Notes: a model not told the origin generated them from the sequence alone. A stretch of DNA of 55,083 nucleotides from Sphingobium indicum BiD32 (GCF_000382885.1 NZ_CAVK010000251.1:1-55083); one strand, 5' to 3'. Positions 34,357 to 44,775 are shown, numbered from the stretch's first letter. Program-made: numbers and translations.

Positions 34357-35442
34357 ATGGCCAGCGACCTCATGACTATCGTTCCTGTCATTCTGTCCGG
34401 AGGATCGGGTACACGGCTTTGGCCTGTTTCCAAGCCTGAACATCCCAAACAGTTGCTGCCGCTGACCGCCGACGAAACCATGCTTCAACTGACTGCTGTG
34501 CGCACACAAGGCTTTGATGCGGCATCGATAGGTCGTCCAATCCTTGTGGCGAACATCGCTCATACCGATATTATCGACGAACAACTGCACCAGATCGGGA
34601 TCGACGATTATCAGGTCATCCTGGAGCCGATCGGCCGCAATACCGCGCCCGCCATTGCGCTTGCCGCGCTGGAAGCGCAGCCGGACGACGCGTTGCTGGT
34701 GATGCCGAGCGATCATGTCATCGCCGATCTGCCTGCGTTCCATGCAGCCATGGCCCACGCCTTGCCGCTGGTAAAAAAAGGATGGCTGGTAACCTTTGGT
34801 ATCACGCCCGACGGCCCAGAAACCGGTTATGGCTATATCCAGATGGGGCAGCCCTGCGGCGACGCGGTGCATGAGGTCGTGCGCTTCGTCGAAAAGCCCG
34901 ATTTCGCCAACGCGCAAACGATGCTGGCAGAGGGGTATCATGTCTGGAACGCAGGCATCTTCCTGTTTCGCGCCGACGCCTATTTGGCCGCCATGGAACG
35001 GCATCAACCGGACATGCTGACGGCCGTTCGGACGTCGATGACGCAAGCCAAGCGCGACGGCGCGCATGTTTTTCCTGACGCGATGGCCTTTCACGCCTGT
35101 CCTTCGGACTCGATCGACTATGCGATCATGGAGCGCGAAGCGCATGTCGCCTGCGTCCCGGTCGCCATGGGTTGGTCTGATGTGGGGAGTTGGGATTCCC
35201 TGCACGCCATCAGCGCCAGAGATGCCGGAGACAATGCAGTTCGTGGCGACGCTCTGCTGCTGGGCGCCCGCAATTGCCTGGTCCATAGTGATGGCCCGCG
35301 TGTCACACTGGTCGATGTCGACGACCTAATCGTCGTGGTGTCACAGGGCGAGATCATGATCCTCAAGCGCGGCGAATCCCAAAAGGTGCGCAAGGTGACC
35401 GAAGCGCTCAAGGCCCTGGCCGCCGCGACATCCTCAAACTGA
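34357..35442 (+). CDS. manC: Mannose-1-phosphate guanylyltransferase
   Basis: This 361-aa nucleotidyltransferase has the signature GGSGTRLWPVSKPEHPKQ (from residue 15), ILEPIGRNTAPA, the metal-site MPSDHVI and VRFVEKPDFANA, then a left-handed helix remnant with SQGEIMILKRGESQKVRKV. It makes GDP-mannose from mannose-1-phosphate and GTP. It is the short form without the fused isomerase domain, consistent with a separate manA at 37190. GGCGGGAC lies upstream of the ATG at 34357; 34372 is an alternative start. The phosphomannomutase gene follows within 50 bp. Confidence 0.92.
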   Translation: MASDLMTIVPVILSGGSGTRLWPVSKPEHPKQLLPLTADETMLQLTAVRTQGFDAASIGRPILVANIAHTDIIDEQLHQIGIDDYQVILEPIGRNTAPAIALAALEAQPDDALLVMPSDHVIADLPAFHAAMAHALPLVKKGWLVTFGITPDGPETGYGYIQMGQPCGDAVHEVVRFVEKPDFANAQTMLAEGYHVWNAGIFLFRADAYLAAMERHQPDMLTAVRTSMTQAKRDGAHVFPDAMAFHACPSDSIDYAIMEREAHVACVPVAMGWSDVGSWDSLHAISARDAGDNAVRGDALLLGARNCLVHSDGPRVTLVDVDDLIVVVSQGEIMILKRGESQKVRKVTEALKALAAATSSN

Positions 35443-35488
35443 TTTTCCATCGCACGGCCGCCCTGACATGTGCGGCATGGAGAGATTC

Positions 35489-36982
35489 ATGACGCAACCC
35501 GTTTCCATCGCCGACCTGATGGTGCAGTCCGGCGTCGCGTTCGGCACCAGTGGCGCGCGCGGTCTGGTCAGCGCTATGACGGACCGGGTCTGCTTCGCCT
35601 ATAGCTGTGCTTTCCTGCAACATTTGGCCGATATCGGGCAGTTTTGGCCCGGCATCCATGTGGCGATCGCGGGTGATCTGCGCCCGTCCAGCCCTCGCGT
35701 CATGGCAGCTTGCGCAGCGGCGGTGCGCCATATGGGCGGCGAGGTCGATCTGTGCGGTTTCGTGCCGTCCCCTGCGGTGGCGGCCTACGGGTTCGGGCGG
35801 GGCATCCCGTCGCTGATGGTGACGGGCAGCCATATTCCCGACGACCGCAACGGCATCAAATTCAACCGCATCGATGGCGAGGTGCTGAAACCCGACGAGC
35901 TGGCCATCCGCGCCCAGAGCGTGACATTGCCCGACCTGTTCGATGGGGACGGGATGCTGAAGGATGCGCAGCCCGCAGCCCCGCTGGTGGATGTCGCGAC
36001 CGCCTATATCGCGCGCTATGTGGATTTCTTCGGTGGACAGGCGCTGGCCGGTCTGAAACTGGGCATATATGAACATTCCGCCGTCGGCCGCGACATATTG
36101 GTCGCGCTGGTCAAGGCGCTGGGCGGGGATGCGGTGTCGCTGGGGCGGTCCGACCGTTTCATTCCCGTCGATACCGAGGCGGTTCGCCCCCAGGACCAGG
36201 CGCTGGCGCGGGAATGGTCGGCGGCGCTCAAGCTGGACGCTATCCTGTCCACGGACGGGGATTCCGATCGGCCCTTGCTGGCCGATGAGCATGGCCTGTG
36301 GATGCGTGGTGATGTGCTGGGCATGTTGAGCGCGCGGGCGCTGGGGGTCGGTGCCATTGCAACGCCGGTCAGTTGCAACAGCGCGGTCGAAATGTCGGGC
36401 CTGTTTGCGACCGTGCGGCGGACCCGGATCGGGTCGCCCTTCGTGATCGAGGCGATGAACAGGCTGGTTGCAGAAGGACAGAAGAGCGTCTGCGGCTATG
36501 AGGCCAATGGCGGCTTCCTGATCGCCACGCCGGTCGAGGCGGAAGGGCGCATTTTGCCCGCGCTGCCGACGCGCGACGCGCTATTGCCGATCCTGTCGGT
36601 GCTGGTCGATGCGCGCCGCCGCGGCGTGACGCTATCCATGCTTCAGGCGCAGTTGCCGGCGCGCTATACGTTCAGCGAACGGTTGGAAAATTACCCGACG
36701 GCGCAGAGCCGGGCGTTGATCGCGCATCTGGAGCAAGGAAGCGAGGCCGCCATATTGGCGCGGCTGACCGCCATGTTTGGTGCACTGGCTGGCGAAGCGG
36801 ACTGGACCGACCGGACCGACGGGTTGCGCATCCATTTTACCGGCGGCGACATCATCCATCTGCGGCCGAGCGGCAATGCGCCGGAACTGCGTTGCTACAC
36901 CGAAAGCGACAATGCGCAGCGGGCGGCGACACTCAACGATCAGGCTTTGAAACTGGTCCGCAATTACACTATCGCGGCATGA
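35489..36982 (+). CDS. Phosphomannomutase (capsule-locus phosphohexomutase)
   Basis: This protein of about 497 aa is in the phosphohexomutase superfamily: phosphoserine loop VTGSHIPDDRNGIKF, metal loop STDGDSDRPLL, sugar loop GYEANGGF and phosphate loop RPSGNAPELR. The Gly-Ser-His-Ile-Pro and DGDSDRPL variants set it apart from pgmG in this window, so it belongs to a different subfamily. It likely turns mannose-6-phosphate into mannose-1-phosphate for manC just upstream. The ATG at 35489 has GGAGAG at ideal spacing; ATGs at 35468 and 35477 are alternatives. It is convergent with manA. Confidence 0.88.
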   Translation: MTQPVSIADLMVQSGVAFGTSGARGLVSAMTDRVCFAYSCAFLQHLADIGQFWPGIHVAIAGDLRPSSPRVMAACAAAVRHMGGEVDLCGFVPSPAVAAYGFGRGIPSLMVTGSHIPDDRNGIKFNRIDGEVLKPDELAIRAQSVTLPDLFDGDGMLKDAQPAAPLVDVATAYIARYVDFFGGQALAGLKLGIYEHSAVGRDILVALVKALGGDAVSLGRSDRFIPVDTEAVRPQDQALAREWSAALKLDAILSTDGDSDRPLLADEHGLWMRGDVLGMLSARALGVGAIATPVSCNSAVEMSGLFATVRRTRIGSPFVIEAMNRLVAEGQKSVCGYEANGGFLIATPVEAEGRILPALPTRDALLPILSVLVDARRRGVTLSMLQAQLPARYTFSERLENYPTAQSRALIAHLEQGSEAAILARLTAMFGALAGEADWTDRTDGLRIHFTGGDIIHLRPSGNAPELRCYTESDNAQRAATLNDQALKLVRNYTIAA

Positions 36983-37189
36983 CGCGCTATGCGTTGAAAA
37001 CCCGACGGTGAATTGGACAATGACTAGCTGTTCGCGCAAAATCAAGCCATTGTAAATCAGCGATTTTCCGTCGCGACCCTGTCCCAGATATAACGGACAT
37101 AATAATATTTTCTTTTATAATCATTGACTTGATGATATTGGCCGGTCGCCCATTATGCGCGCAGGCGGGGAGCGGCAATATCCGTCGGT

Positions 37190-38020
37190 TCAGCGCGGAA
37201 TGGCGAGCAGGGCCGATACTGGTCCTGCCATCAGGGTGAAGATGCACTCGCCCTCCAGCAGCAGGCAGTCGCCCTTTTCCCAGCTGAGGCCATTGACCCT
37301 ACCTGCGCCGGTCAGCGGTGTGAACCATAGCAGCTTGCCATCGGGCAGGGAGAGGCTTTGATCCGCAGTCCAATGCACCAGATCGAGTGAGAAGGGGGCT
37401 TCGCTGTCGGCGATCAGCCGGGCTTCGCTGCCCAGTGGCGCTTCGATCAGGGCGCGGCCATAGGGCTGGAGGCGGCTGACCGCGGCACCATCGTCCAGAT
37501 GCAGTTCGCGGGGGCGGCCATAGTCATAGAGCCGATAGGTGAGGTCGGCATTTTGCTGGATTTCGGCAAGTATGATGCCCGCGCCGATGGCATGGACGGT
37601 GCCGGCAGGAATGAAATAACAATCGCCCGGTTTCACCGGCTTCCAGTCGATCCATTGTTCTAGCGTTCCGTCCTGCGCCGCCGCGCGGAACTGGTCGGGG
37701 GACATGGGCGCCGTCAGGCCGATACCCAGCTTCGCACCCGGTTCGCAATCAAGGACATACCAGATTTCCTCCTTGCCGCGCGGCAGCCCCTTGGCCCGGG
37801 CCTGTGTGTCGTCGGGATGCACCTGGATCGACAGCCGTTCGCTGGTGAAGATATATTTGACCAGCAACGGCAGATCGCGCCCATCGGCGGTTTCGAACCA
37901 GACCTCCCCGATCTGCCGATCCGCGCCAGCATCGAAGAGCGACGGGAGGTCGGTTCGGCCCCACGGTTTTTCGACATAATGGGGGGAAAGCTTTTGTGTC
38001 AGCATCCCATTCATATCCAT
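37190..38020 (-). CDS. manA: Class I mannose-6-phosphate isomerase
   Basis: This 276-aa short type I PMI has zinc-site motifs QVHPDDTQAR, EEIWYVLD, GTVHAIGAGIILAEIQQNADLTYRLYDYGR and the early HYVEKPWGR. It links fructose-6-phosphate to mannose-6-phosphate, the start of GDP-mannose synthesis. The start at 38020 is the first ATG; 38005 is also possible. It is the last gene of the minus-strand operon (export lipoprotein gene-rfbC-rfbB-rfbD-rfbA-manA), 29 bp after rfbA. The 207 bp downstream, to the convergent phosphomannomutase gene, are AT-rich with no clear terminator. Confidence 0.93.
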   Translation of the reverse strand: MDMNGMLTQKLSPHYVEKPWGRTDLPSLFDAGADRQIGEVWFETADGRDLPLLVKYIFTSERLSIQVHPDDTQARAKGLPRGKEEIWYVLDCEPGAKLGIGLTAPMSPDQFRAAAQDGTLEQWIDWKPVKPGDCYFIPAGTVHAIGAGIILAEIQQNADLTYRLYDYGRPRELHLDDGAAVSRLQPYGRALIEAPLGSEARLIADSEAPFSLDLVHWTADQSLSLPDGKLLWFTPLTGAGRVNGLSWEKGDCLLLEGECIFTLMAGPVSALLAIPR

Positions 38021-38049
38021 TTCTGTGGGGCTGGGGTCAACCTGACCCT

Positions 38050-38919
38050 TCAGCTTTCCGTCAATATATTACGCAGATAGCGGCCATAATCGGACTTGCC
38101 GAGTTTGACGATCGCCTGTTCCAGTTGCGGGCCGTCGATGAAGCCATTGCGGAAAGCGATTTCTTCGGGGCTGGCGATCTTGAAGCCCTGGCGCTTTTCG
38201 AGGACGCGGACGAAGTCGGCCGCGTCGAGCAGGCTGTCGGGCGTGCCAGTATCAAGCCAAGCATAGCCGCGGCCCATGATTTCCACATGGAGGTTGCCGC
38301 GTTCCAGATAGACGCGGTTGACGTCGGTAATCTCCAGTTCGCCACGCGGCGAAGGGCGGAGGTTCGCGGCGATATCCACGACCTGTTCGTCGTAGAAATA
38401 GAGGCCGGTGACCGCCCAGTTGGATTTCGGCTGCTCCGGCTTTTCCTCGATCGTAACGGCCTTCATCCTGTCGTCGAAGCTGACCACGCCATAGCGTTGG
38501 GGATCGGTGACATGATAGGCAAAGACACTGGCGCCGCTCTCGCGCGATGAGGCGCTAGTGAGGATCTCCGGTAGGCCATGGCCATGATAGATATTGTCGC
38601 CCAGGATCAGCGCGGACCGCTGGCCCGCGACGAAATCGGCGCCAATGATATAGGCCTGCGCCAGGCCGTCGGGACTGGGCTGCTCGGCATAATCGATCGT
38701 CATGCCCCAGGCCGAACCGTCGCCCAGGAGCGACCGGAAGGCGGGCAGGTCGCGCGGGGTAGAGATGATCAACACTTCGCGAATACCCGCATGCATCAGC
38801 GTACTGAGCGGATAATAGATCATCGGCTTGTCATAGACCGGCATGAGCTGCTTCGAGGTCGACAGCGTCATCGGATAGAGGCGCGTGCCGCTACCACCGG
38901 CAAGAATGATACCCTTCAT
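38050..38919 (-). CDS. rfbA: Glucose-1-phosphate thymidylyltransferase
   Basis: This 289-aa RmlA has [36 protein letters not shown] (partial motif GGSGTRLYP), [11 protein letters not shown] with the metal Asp, [20 protein letters not shown] and [14 protein letters not shown]. It makes dTDP-glucose, the first step to dTDP-L-rhamnose. Length and motifs are complete. It lies 21 bp after rfbD in the rhamnose block. Confidence 0.96.
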   Translation of the reverse strand: MKGIILAGGSGTRLYPMTLSTSKQLMPVYDKPMIYYPLSTLMHAGIREVLIISTPRDLPAFRSLLGDGSAWGMTIDYAEQPSPDGLAQAYIIGADFVAGQRSALILGDNIYHGHGLPEILTSASSRESGASVFAYHVTDPQRYGVVSFDDRMKAVTIEEKPEQPKSNWAVTGLYFYDEQVVDIAANLRPSPRGELEITDVNRVYLERGNLHVEIMGRGYAWLDTGTPDSLLDAADFVRVLEKRQGFKIASPEEIAFRNGFIDGPQLEQAIVKLGKSDYGRYLRNILTES

Positions 38920-38940
38920 GTCGTCAATATCCCCAAGAAA

Positions 38941-39828
38941 TCAGTGTGCGGTGGGTTGCAGGCGATCCATCACCACGTCCAGCGACGTGCGCCAGTCCGG
39001 CAGTCTGACACCATGGACGCGCGCTATCAGGGTGCAATCGAGCCGCGAATTGGCCGGGCGCGTGGCGGGTGTCGGATAGTCGGCCGTGCCGATAGACCGC
39101 ACCGATGCCGACGGACCGCCGCGCGCGGCGGATGCTGCAAAGATCGATTGTGCGAAATCGGCCCAGCTGCCTTCGCCCTGCGCCGTCATGTGAAAGACGC
39201 CGCGAAGCGAAGAGCTACCATCAGATACCATATTGTTAGCCACCTGAAGGATGCCGTCGGCGATCGCCAGTGCGCTGGTCGGGTTGCCGACCTGATCGGC
39301 GACCACCGACACCTCGTCCCGGTCCCCGGCGAGGCGCAACATCGTCTTGACGAAATTGCCGCCGAACGGGCTATAGACCCAGGCGACGCGCAGGATCGTG
39401 CTATTGTCGTGGGTATCGAGTACGGCCCGTTCGCCTGCTAGCTTCGACGCGCCATAGACGCCAGTCGGACCGGTGGGATCGCTTTCCACATAGGGGCGCT
39501 CCAGCGTCCCGTCGAACACATAGTCGGTAGAGATATGAATGAGCGGCACGTCCAGCAGCCTGGCCGCCCGCGCCACCGCGCCCGCGCCCGCGCCGTTGAC
39601 GGCATGTGCAAGGTCGCTTTCCGTTTCCGCCTTGTCCACCGCCGTATAGGCGGCGGCCGACACGATCACATCGGGCGCGGCCGCTTCCAGCGCACGGACG
39701 ACCGAAGCCGGGTCCGCCAGATCGAGGTCGGGGCGCCCGATCGCGATCACATCATGTCCGGCGACGGTGCCGCGTTCGATCAGGCTGGTGACGACCTGTC
39801 CCGCCGTCCCGGTGACGGCAATCTTCAT
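38941..39828 (-). CDS. rfbD: dTDP-4-dehydrorhamnose reductase
   Basis: This 295-aa extended SDR has the N-terminal [31 protein letters not shown] and the catalytic YGASKLAGE (Tyr-x3-Lys). It performs the last step of dTDP-rhamnose synthesis with NAD(P)H. Its start overlaps the rfbB stop by 4 bp, so it is coupled to the dehydratase. Confidence 0.95.
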   Translation of the reverse strand: MKIAVTGTAGQVVTSLIERGTVAGHDVIAIGRPDLDLADPASVVRALEAAAPDVIVSAAAYTAVDKAETESDLAHAVNGAGAGAVARAARLLDVPLIHISTDYVFDGTLERPYVESDPTGPTGVYGASKLAGERAVLDTHDNSTILRVAWVYSPFGGNFVKTMLRLAGDRDEVSVVADQVGNPTSALAIADGILQVANNMVSDGSSSLRGVFHMTAQGEGSWADFAQSIFAASAARGGPSASVRSIGTADYPTPATRPANSRLDCTLIARVHGVRLPDWRTSLDVVMDRLQPTAH

Positions 39829-40895
39829 GCAGGCACCTCGGTGGCAGGGGCGCTGTCCAAGCCCAGACGCTGACCATCATATTGATCGCGCAGCGGCTGC
39901 CACCACCACTGGTTTTCCAGATACCAGCGCACCGTCTTTTCGATGCCGCTGTCGAAATTTTCCTGCGCGCGCCAGCCCAGCTCATTCTCCAGCCTGGTCG
40001 CATCGATCGCGTAGCGGGCGTCATGGCCCGGACGATCGGTGACATATTCGATCAGGTTGGTACGCGGCGTATCGGTTGGCACCAGTTCGTCCAGCACAGC
40101 GCAGATACGCAGCACGACATCGATATTCCTGCGTTCGTTGCGACCGCCGACATTATAGGTTTCGCCCGGCGTACCGCGTTCGATGATGATATCCAGCGCA
40201 CGGGCATGATCATCGACATAGAGCCAGTCGCGGATATTCTCGCCCTTGCCATAGACTGGCAGCTTGCGCCCTTCGAGCGCGTTGAGGATGGTCAGCGGGA
40301 TCAGCTTTTCGGGGAAGTGGTACGGCCCATAATTGTTCGAGCAGTTCGACACCACCACCGGTAGGCCATAAGTGCGCTGCCATGCCTTGGCGAGGTGATC
40401 GGACGCTGCCTTGGACGCCGAATAGGGAGAACTGGGGTCGTAGGGCGTGGTTTCCTCGAACAGGCCTTCGTCGCCCAGCGAGCCATAGACTTCGTCGGTC
40501 GAGACATGGAGGAAGCGGAAGGCGGTCTTCGCGTCACCCTCAAGCCCATTCCAATAGGCGCGCGCGGCCTCCAGCAGAGTGAAGCTGCCGACTACATTGG
40601 TCTGGATGAAATCGGCCGCACCGGTGATCGAGCGATCGACATGGCTTTCGGCGGCCAGATGCATGATGCGGTCGGGCCGGAAACCGGCGATCGCCGCATC
40701 CATCGCCGCGCGGTCGCAGATATTGGCGTGTAGGAACTGGTGGGTGTTCCTGCCTTCGACTTCCTTTAGCGACGCTTCGCAACCTGCATAGGTCAGCGCA
40801 TCAACGGTGAGGACGTCATAGCCCTTTTCCAGCACTAGATAGCGGACAACGGCAGAGCCGATAAAGCCGGCACCGCCGGTAACGATCACGCGCAT
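39825..40895 (-). CDS. rfbB: dTDP-glucose 4,6-dehydratase
   Basis: This 356-aa extended SDR has [14 protein letters not shown] at the N-terminus, [13 protein letters not shown], the catalytic [12 protein letters not shown] and [11 protein letters not shown], and [15 protein letters not shown]. It converts dTDP-glucose to the 4-keto-6-deoxy sugar. It lies 3 bp after rfbC, giving the order rfbC-rfbB-rfbD-rfbA. Confidence 0.96.
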   Translation of the reverse strand: MRVIVTGGAGFIGSAVVRYLVLEKGYDVLTVDALTYAGCEASLKEVEGRNTHQFLHANICDRAAMDAAIAGFRPDRIMHLAAESHVDRSITGAADFIQTNVVGSFTLLEAARAYWNGLEGDAKTAFRFLHVSTDEVYGSLGDEGLFEETTPYDPSSPYSASKAASDHLAKAWQRTYGLPVVVSNCSNNYGPYHFPEKLIPLTILNALEGRKLPVYGKGENIRDWLYVDDHARALDIIIERGTPGETYNVGGRNERRNIDVVLRICAVLDELVPTDTPRTNLIEYVTDRPGHDARYAIDATRLENELGWRAQENFDSGIEKTVRWYLENQWWWQPLRDQYDGQRLGLDSAPATEVPA

Positions 40896-40898
40896 GAG

Positions 40899-41465
40899 TT
40901 ATTTGCTCCAGCTGAAATAGGCGGGAAGGTCAGCCAGCAGTGGCTGCTTGCGATCCTTGGCCGACAGGGTTTCAGGGTCCGCGGCGGCGGGCCATTCGAT
41001 ACCAATCGCCGGGTCGTTCCAAGCAAGCCCCTTGTCACATTCGACGCTGTAATAGCTGCCGGTCACCTTGTAACAGATAACGGTATCGGGCTCGAGCGCG
41101 CAGAAGCCGTGCGCGAAGCCCGGCGGTATCCAGAGCTGCTTACCATTGTCGGGGGTCAGCGTTTCGCCGACCCACTGGCCATAGGTGGGTGACCCACGGC
41201 GAATATCGACCGCGACGTCGAACAGCGCGCCGGCGGTGCAGCGCACCAGCTTGCCTTGGGCATGGGGTTCACTCTGGAAATGCAGCCCGCGGATGGTGCC
41301 GACCTTTGCGCTGTGCGATTCATTATCCTGGACGAAACGGTAGTCGCCGATTTGCTTGGCGAACAGATCGGCGCGGAAGGTTTCCGCGAAATAGCCCCGC
41401 TCGTCGCCGATATGGCGAGGCGTCAGAAGCGTCACGCCGACGATATCGTAGAGCTGCAATTCCAC
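40899..41465 (-). CDS. rfbC: dTDP-4-dehydrorhamnose 3,5-epimerase
   Basis: This 188-aa cupin has RGYFAETFRADLF, VQDNESHSAKVGTIRGLHFQ with the catalytic His, RCTAGALFDVAVDIRRGSPTYGQWVG and IPPGFAHGFCALEPDT. It epimerises the 4-keto sugar at C3 and C5. It lies 30 bp after the export lipoprotein gene and directly before rfbB. Confidence 0.95.
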   Translation of the reverse strand: MELQLYDIVGVTLLTPRHIGDERGYFAETFRADLFAKQIGDYRFVQDNESHSAKVGTIRGLHFQSEPHAQGKLVRCTAGALFDVAVDIRRGSPTYGQWVGETLTPDNGKQLWIPPGFAHGFCALEPDTVICYKVTGSYYSVECDKGLAWNDPAIGIEWPAAADPETLSAKDRKQPLLADLPAYFSWSK

Positions 41466-41495
41466 ATTAACCTCTTGGAAAGTAGGTATTTACTG

Positions 41496-42632
41496 TCAAT
41501 TATTGCTGTTTTGTATAACGGATACCGCGCTCGTCACGGTCAGAACCGGCGAGAATAGCTGACTGATGAGTTGTACGAGCTTGCTGGGCTGGTTAGCCGC
41601 TGCGTTGCCGAAATAGAGGACATCCTTGTCCTGCATCACAAATCTTTGGGCAAGAAAGTAGGATCCGGCCTGCATCATGTTGAGATGATAGACGATTGGC
41701 ACTTCCTGCCCCTGCGCATCCCGCACATACCGAAACAGGAAGATGGCGGCAGGATCGCCAAGATTGGGATTGGTGCCGCCAGCGGTAGCGACCGCTTCAG
41801 CCAAAGATACGGACGAGCGACGGAAGGATGCCTGTTCCACCCGCCCAGAAGCGCCGAGGATGGAGTAGGTTCGCGGATCGTCCACCAGCATCAGCCGGTC
41901 GCCAGGGCGGATACGTACGTCGAGCGTGGGGTCTTCGATGATATCGTTGATGCGGATGTCCGCACTGGAATTACCACGCAGAATGCGGACCATCAAATCC
42001 TTCGAATCTCCACGATAGCCGCCGGCAAGTGCAATAACGTCGGACAGACTCTCGCGATTCGTCTGTAGCACCAAGCGTCCAGGCTTCGCCACTTCGCCGC
42101 CGACGATGATCGAGTTGGTTATGACCTGGCTCAACGTAACCAGCACCTGCGGATTTTGGGAAAGGCGCTTGAGCGAATTTCGGATCGTCGCCTCAATCTC
42201 TCCAGTCGTCAGCCCTGCGACCTGCATCGTCCCGGCATAGGGGATGGTTATGTTGCCCAGATCGTCGACCCGCGTCGGAGGCAGTTTTTGCACCTGCACG
42301 CCAGGCATAGAGGAGATCTGGGACAGCGATCCTGCGTTCGAAAACAGGCTGACGCCTGCTTCATAGATGCTGATGTCCAATATGTCGCCCGGCCCCACCA
42401 TGTTGGTCGGCGTCGGTGCCAGAACCGGCAGAAAGGTCGAGGGCGCTGGCGCGCTGACCGGGACAGGAAGATCGGCCGCAGACTTGATCTGGACGAGCTG
42501 GATAGCCGCCCCATCCTTCAACGCCACAGCGGATTTTTCGATCTGTCCGCCAGTCGGACCGCTCGACGGCAACGTGGCGCAGCCTGCGAGGCCTGTGAGC
42601 AGGGCCAAATAAACGCTATTCTTAACGTGCAT
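41496..42632 (-). CDS. Outer-membrane polysaccharide export lipoprotein (Wza/KpsD/CtrA type)
   Basis: This 378-aa protein has a lipoprotein signal peptide with lipobox LAGC (Cys18), the Poly_export domain (about 75-165: NMVGPGDILDISIYEAGV and LGNITIPYAGTMQVAGLT) and two SLBB-type domains (about 170-300, IIVGGEVAKPGRLVL and YSILGASGRVEQ). It forms the outer-membrane channel of capsule/EPS export. Its partners by context are the KpsE, KpsM and KpsT homologues encoded divergently across a 182-bp gap. It heads the minus-strand operon with the rhamnose genes and manA. Confidence 0.9.
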   Translation of the reverse strand: MHVKNSVYLALLTGLAGCATLPSSGPTGGQIEKSAVALKDGAAIQLVQIKSAADLPVPVSAPAPSTFLPVLAPTPTNMVGPGDILDISIYEAGVSLFSNAGSLSQISSMPGVQVQKLPPTRVDDLGNITIPYAGTMQVAGLTTGEIEATIRNSLKRLSQNPQVLVTLSQVITNSIIVGGEVAKPGRLVLQTNRESLSDVIALAGGYRGDSKDLMVRILRGNSSADIRINDIIEDPTLDVRIRPGDRLMLVDDPRTYSILGASGRVEQASFRRSSVSLAEAVATAGGTNPNLGDPAAIFLFRYVRDAQGQEVPIVYHLNMMQAGSYFLAQRFVMQDKDVLYFGNAAANQPSKLVQLISQLFSPVLTVTSAVSVIQNSNN

Positions 42633-42814
42633 GGGTAAATTTCTCGGAGCTACGGCCTATTAACGAGCCGCCTTAGCATTGCGATCCAACAATGGACAAT
42701 AGTTCCTCACGCGCCTGCGCCACTTTATCGATCATGCTTCTTGGCCTTGCGCCCTAGGTCATGTTGGCCTAGCGCTGGGGCGTTTAGGTTACCCTTGAGG
42801 CGCTGCACAAATTT
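42633..42814. promoter_or_regulatory. Divergent promoter region of the export operons
   Basis: This 182-bp gap separates the export lipoprotein gene (minus) from kpsE (plus) and must drive both operons. It contains small inverted repeats, for example GGCC/CTAGG around 42750-42770, but no convincing -35/-10 pair could be read. Confidence 0.4.
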
Positions 42815-43978
42815 ATGAACGCCAATACCTTGTCCCCCGCTGAAGCCGAGACGCCGGCTCGTCATGGTTCGGCCCTCAAATGGCTGAAAAAGCGGCGCAT
42901 GTTCCTGTTTTGCGTCGTTATGCCGACGGTCCTGGCTATCCTGTATTATGGCCTGATCGCTGCCGATATCTATATTTCGGAATCGCGATTCACCATCAAA
43001 AGTGCGGACCAGAAACGATCGCAAATCTCGTCGCTGGCCAATCTTGTGCAGACGACGGGCCTGTCGGGCGGACAGGAGCAGGCGAATGAGGTGCTGGCCT
43101 ATGTCAGGTCTCGCGACGCTCTGAAGGAACTGGAAAAGGACATCCGCGTCCGGGAGAGATTTTCGTCGCCGCAGGCCGATTTTCTGAGCCGCTTTCCCCA
43201 GCCTCTTTCCGATCGTAGCTTCGAGAGTTTGTTCAAATTTTATGACAAGATGGTCGATCCGCGCATGGACGCCGAAACAGGCACCGCGACCATCAAGGTC
43301 AAGGCGTTCACACCCCAGGATGCCTACGTCATAAACCGGCGACTGCTGGAATTGAGCGAGGCGCTTGTGAACCGCCTCAACGCCCGAGCGCAGAGCAAGG
43401 CCATTGCTGAAGCCCAGGCACAGGTTGCGCTTGCCACCGTGCGCGCCAAGAGTGCGCGTACGCTTCTGTCGCAATATCGCAACAGCCAGTCGCTGATCGA
43501 TCCCGGCAAGCAGGCGGTCGGCGTGCTGGAGATCGCAAATGCTATGGTGGCTGAGCGTGCCACGTTGCAGGCTCAGTTGGATCTGATGCGGCAAGTCGCG
43601 CCCAGCAATCCGTCCATCCCCGCCTTGCGTAATCGCATCAATGCCATTTCGGTGCAGATCGCCGGGCAGGATAGCAGAGTCGTGGGAAGCGGTAACGGCA
43701 TTGCGTCCAAGATGGGCGGGTATGAAAATCTTCTGGTGGAGCAGGAATTTGCAACCCAGAGCCTGAATGCGGCCAACGCCGCGCTGGTTCAGGCTCGGTC
43801 CGAAGCTCAGCGTCAGCAATTCTATCTGGAACGCGTTGTTAACCCCAACCTGCCCGACACGCCGTTATTGCCCAAGCGGCTGATCAACATCATCACCGTC
43901 GCGGCTGCCGCGCTTTGCCTGTATTTCATCATGTGGATGTTCAGGATCGGCATTCTCGAGCACGCACCGGACGAGTGA
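42815..43978 (+). CDS. kpsE: Capsule export inner-membrane protein, KpsE/CtrB/BexC family
   Basis: This 387-aa protein has one N-terminal helix (about 29-49), a large periplasmic part with coiled-coil character (LSEALVNRLNARAQSKAIAEAQAQVALATV, about 185-270) and a second helix near the C-terminus (about 355-375, LINIITVAAAALCLYFIMWM). ISESRFTIKSADQKR after helix 1 is typical of the family. It spans the periplasm to join the ABC transporter with the outer-membrane channel. It starts the kpsE-kpsM-kpsT operon; kpsM begins 2 bp after its stop. Confidence 0.87.
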   Translation: MNANTLSPAEAETPARHGSALKWLKKRRMFLFCVVMPTVLAILYYGLIAADIYISESRFTIKSADQKRSQISSLANLVQTTGLSGGQEQANEVLAYVRSRDALKELEKDIRVRERFSSPQADFLSRFPQPLSDRSFESLFKFYDKMVDPRMDAETGTATIKVKAFTPQDAYVINRRLLELSEALVNRLNARAQSKAIAEAQAQVALATVRAKSARTLLSQYRNSQSLIDPGKQAVGVLEIANAMVAERATLQAQLDLMRQVAPSNPSIPALRNRINAISVQIAGQDSRVVGSGNGIASKMGGYENLLVEQEFATQSLNAANAALVQARSEAQRQQFYLERVVNPNLPDTPLLPKRLINIITVAAAALCLYFIMWMFRIGILEHAPDE

Positions 43979-43980
43979 CC

Positions 43981-44775
43981 ATGGCAAGCGGCCTGCATAA
44001 ACTTCGTGATGGGTGGGTGGCCCAGGTCCGCGTCATCCATGCGTTGATGATCCGTGAACTGATCACCCGCTTCGGTCGGGAAAATATCGGTTTTTTGTGG
44101 ATCATGGCCGAACCGCTCTTATTTGGTGGTCTGGTCGGCGTGATCTGGCACTTTACTCATGGGCCGACCGAACATGGAATAGGTATTATGGCGTTCGTGG
44201 CGACGGGCTATATTCCCATCACCCTGTTCCGTCACAGCGTATCGCGCAGCGTGGCTGTATTCACCGTCAACCAGAGCCTGTTATACCATCGCCAGATCAA
44301 GATCGTGGACTTCATCATCGCCCGGTTCAACATCGAACTGCTCGGCGGGATGATGGCCTATCTTTTCATGGGCATCGTTCTACATGCCGTCGGGGAATTT
44401 CCCATTCCCGATGATATCGGATTGCTGATTGCAGGCTGGTTCCTCTACGCCCTGTTTTGTTTTTCGCTGTGCCTGATCATCGCGCCGTTGTCCGAAATGT
44501 CGGAGGCAATGGAAAAATTCGTGCCTGTAACGACTTATGTCATGATCCCGTTCTCCGGGCTTCTCTATCTTGTATCGTGGATGCATCCGAGCGTGCGTGA
44601 CTTCCTGCTCCTGTCGCCATTCGTCAATTGCATGGAAATGATGCGCAAGGGCATATGGGGTCCGGATATCACAGCCTATTATAACATCTGGAATCCCATT
44701 GGCTGTTCGGTCGTATGTACAACGTTCGGCCTGATTCTGTGTCGCATCGTTCGCGGGAAGTTGAGCGTCGAATGA
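43981..44775 (+). CDS. kpsM: Capsule polysaccharide ABC transporter permease KpsM type
   Basis: This 264-aa ABC-2 permease has six helices and the KpsM-like start RVIHALMIRELITRFGRENIGFLWIMAEP, then IPFSGLLYLVSWMHPSVRDFLLLSPFVNCMEMMR. It exports a finished polysaccharide on its lipid carrier. The ATG at 43981 fits the family N-terminus; an upstream open extension lies within kpsE. It overlaps kpsT by 4 bp (ATGA). Confidence 0.9.
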   Translation: MASGLHKLRDGWVAQVRVIHALMIRELITRFGRENIGFLWIMAEPLLFGGLVGVIWHFTHGPTEHGIGIMAFVATGYIPITLFRHSVSRSVAVFTVNQSLLYHRQIKIVDFIIARFNIELLGGMMAYLFMGIVLHAVGEFPIPDDIGLLIAGWFLYALFCFSLCLIIAPLSEMSEAMEKFVPVTTYVMIPFSGLLYLVSWMHPSVRDFLLLSPFVNCMEMMRKGIWGPDITAYYNIWNPIGCSVVCTTFGLILCRIVRGKLSVE

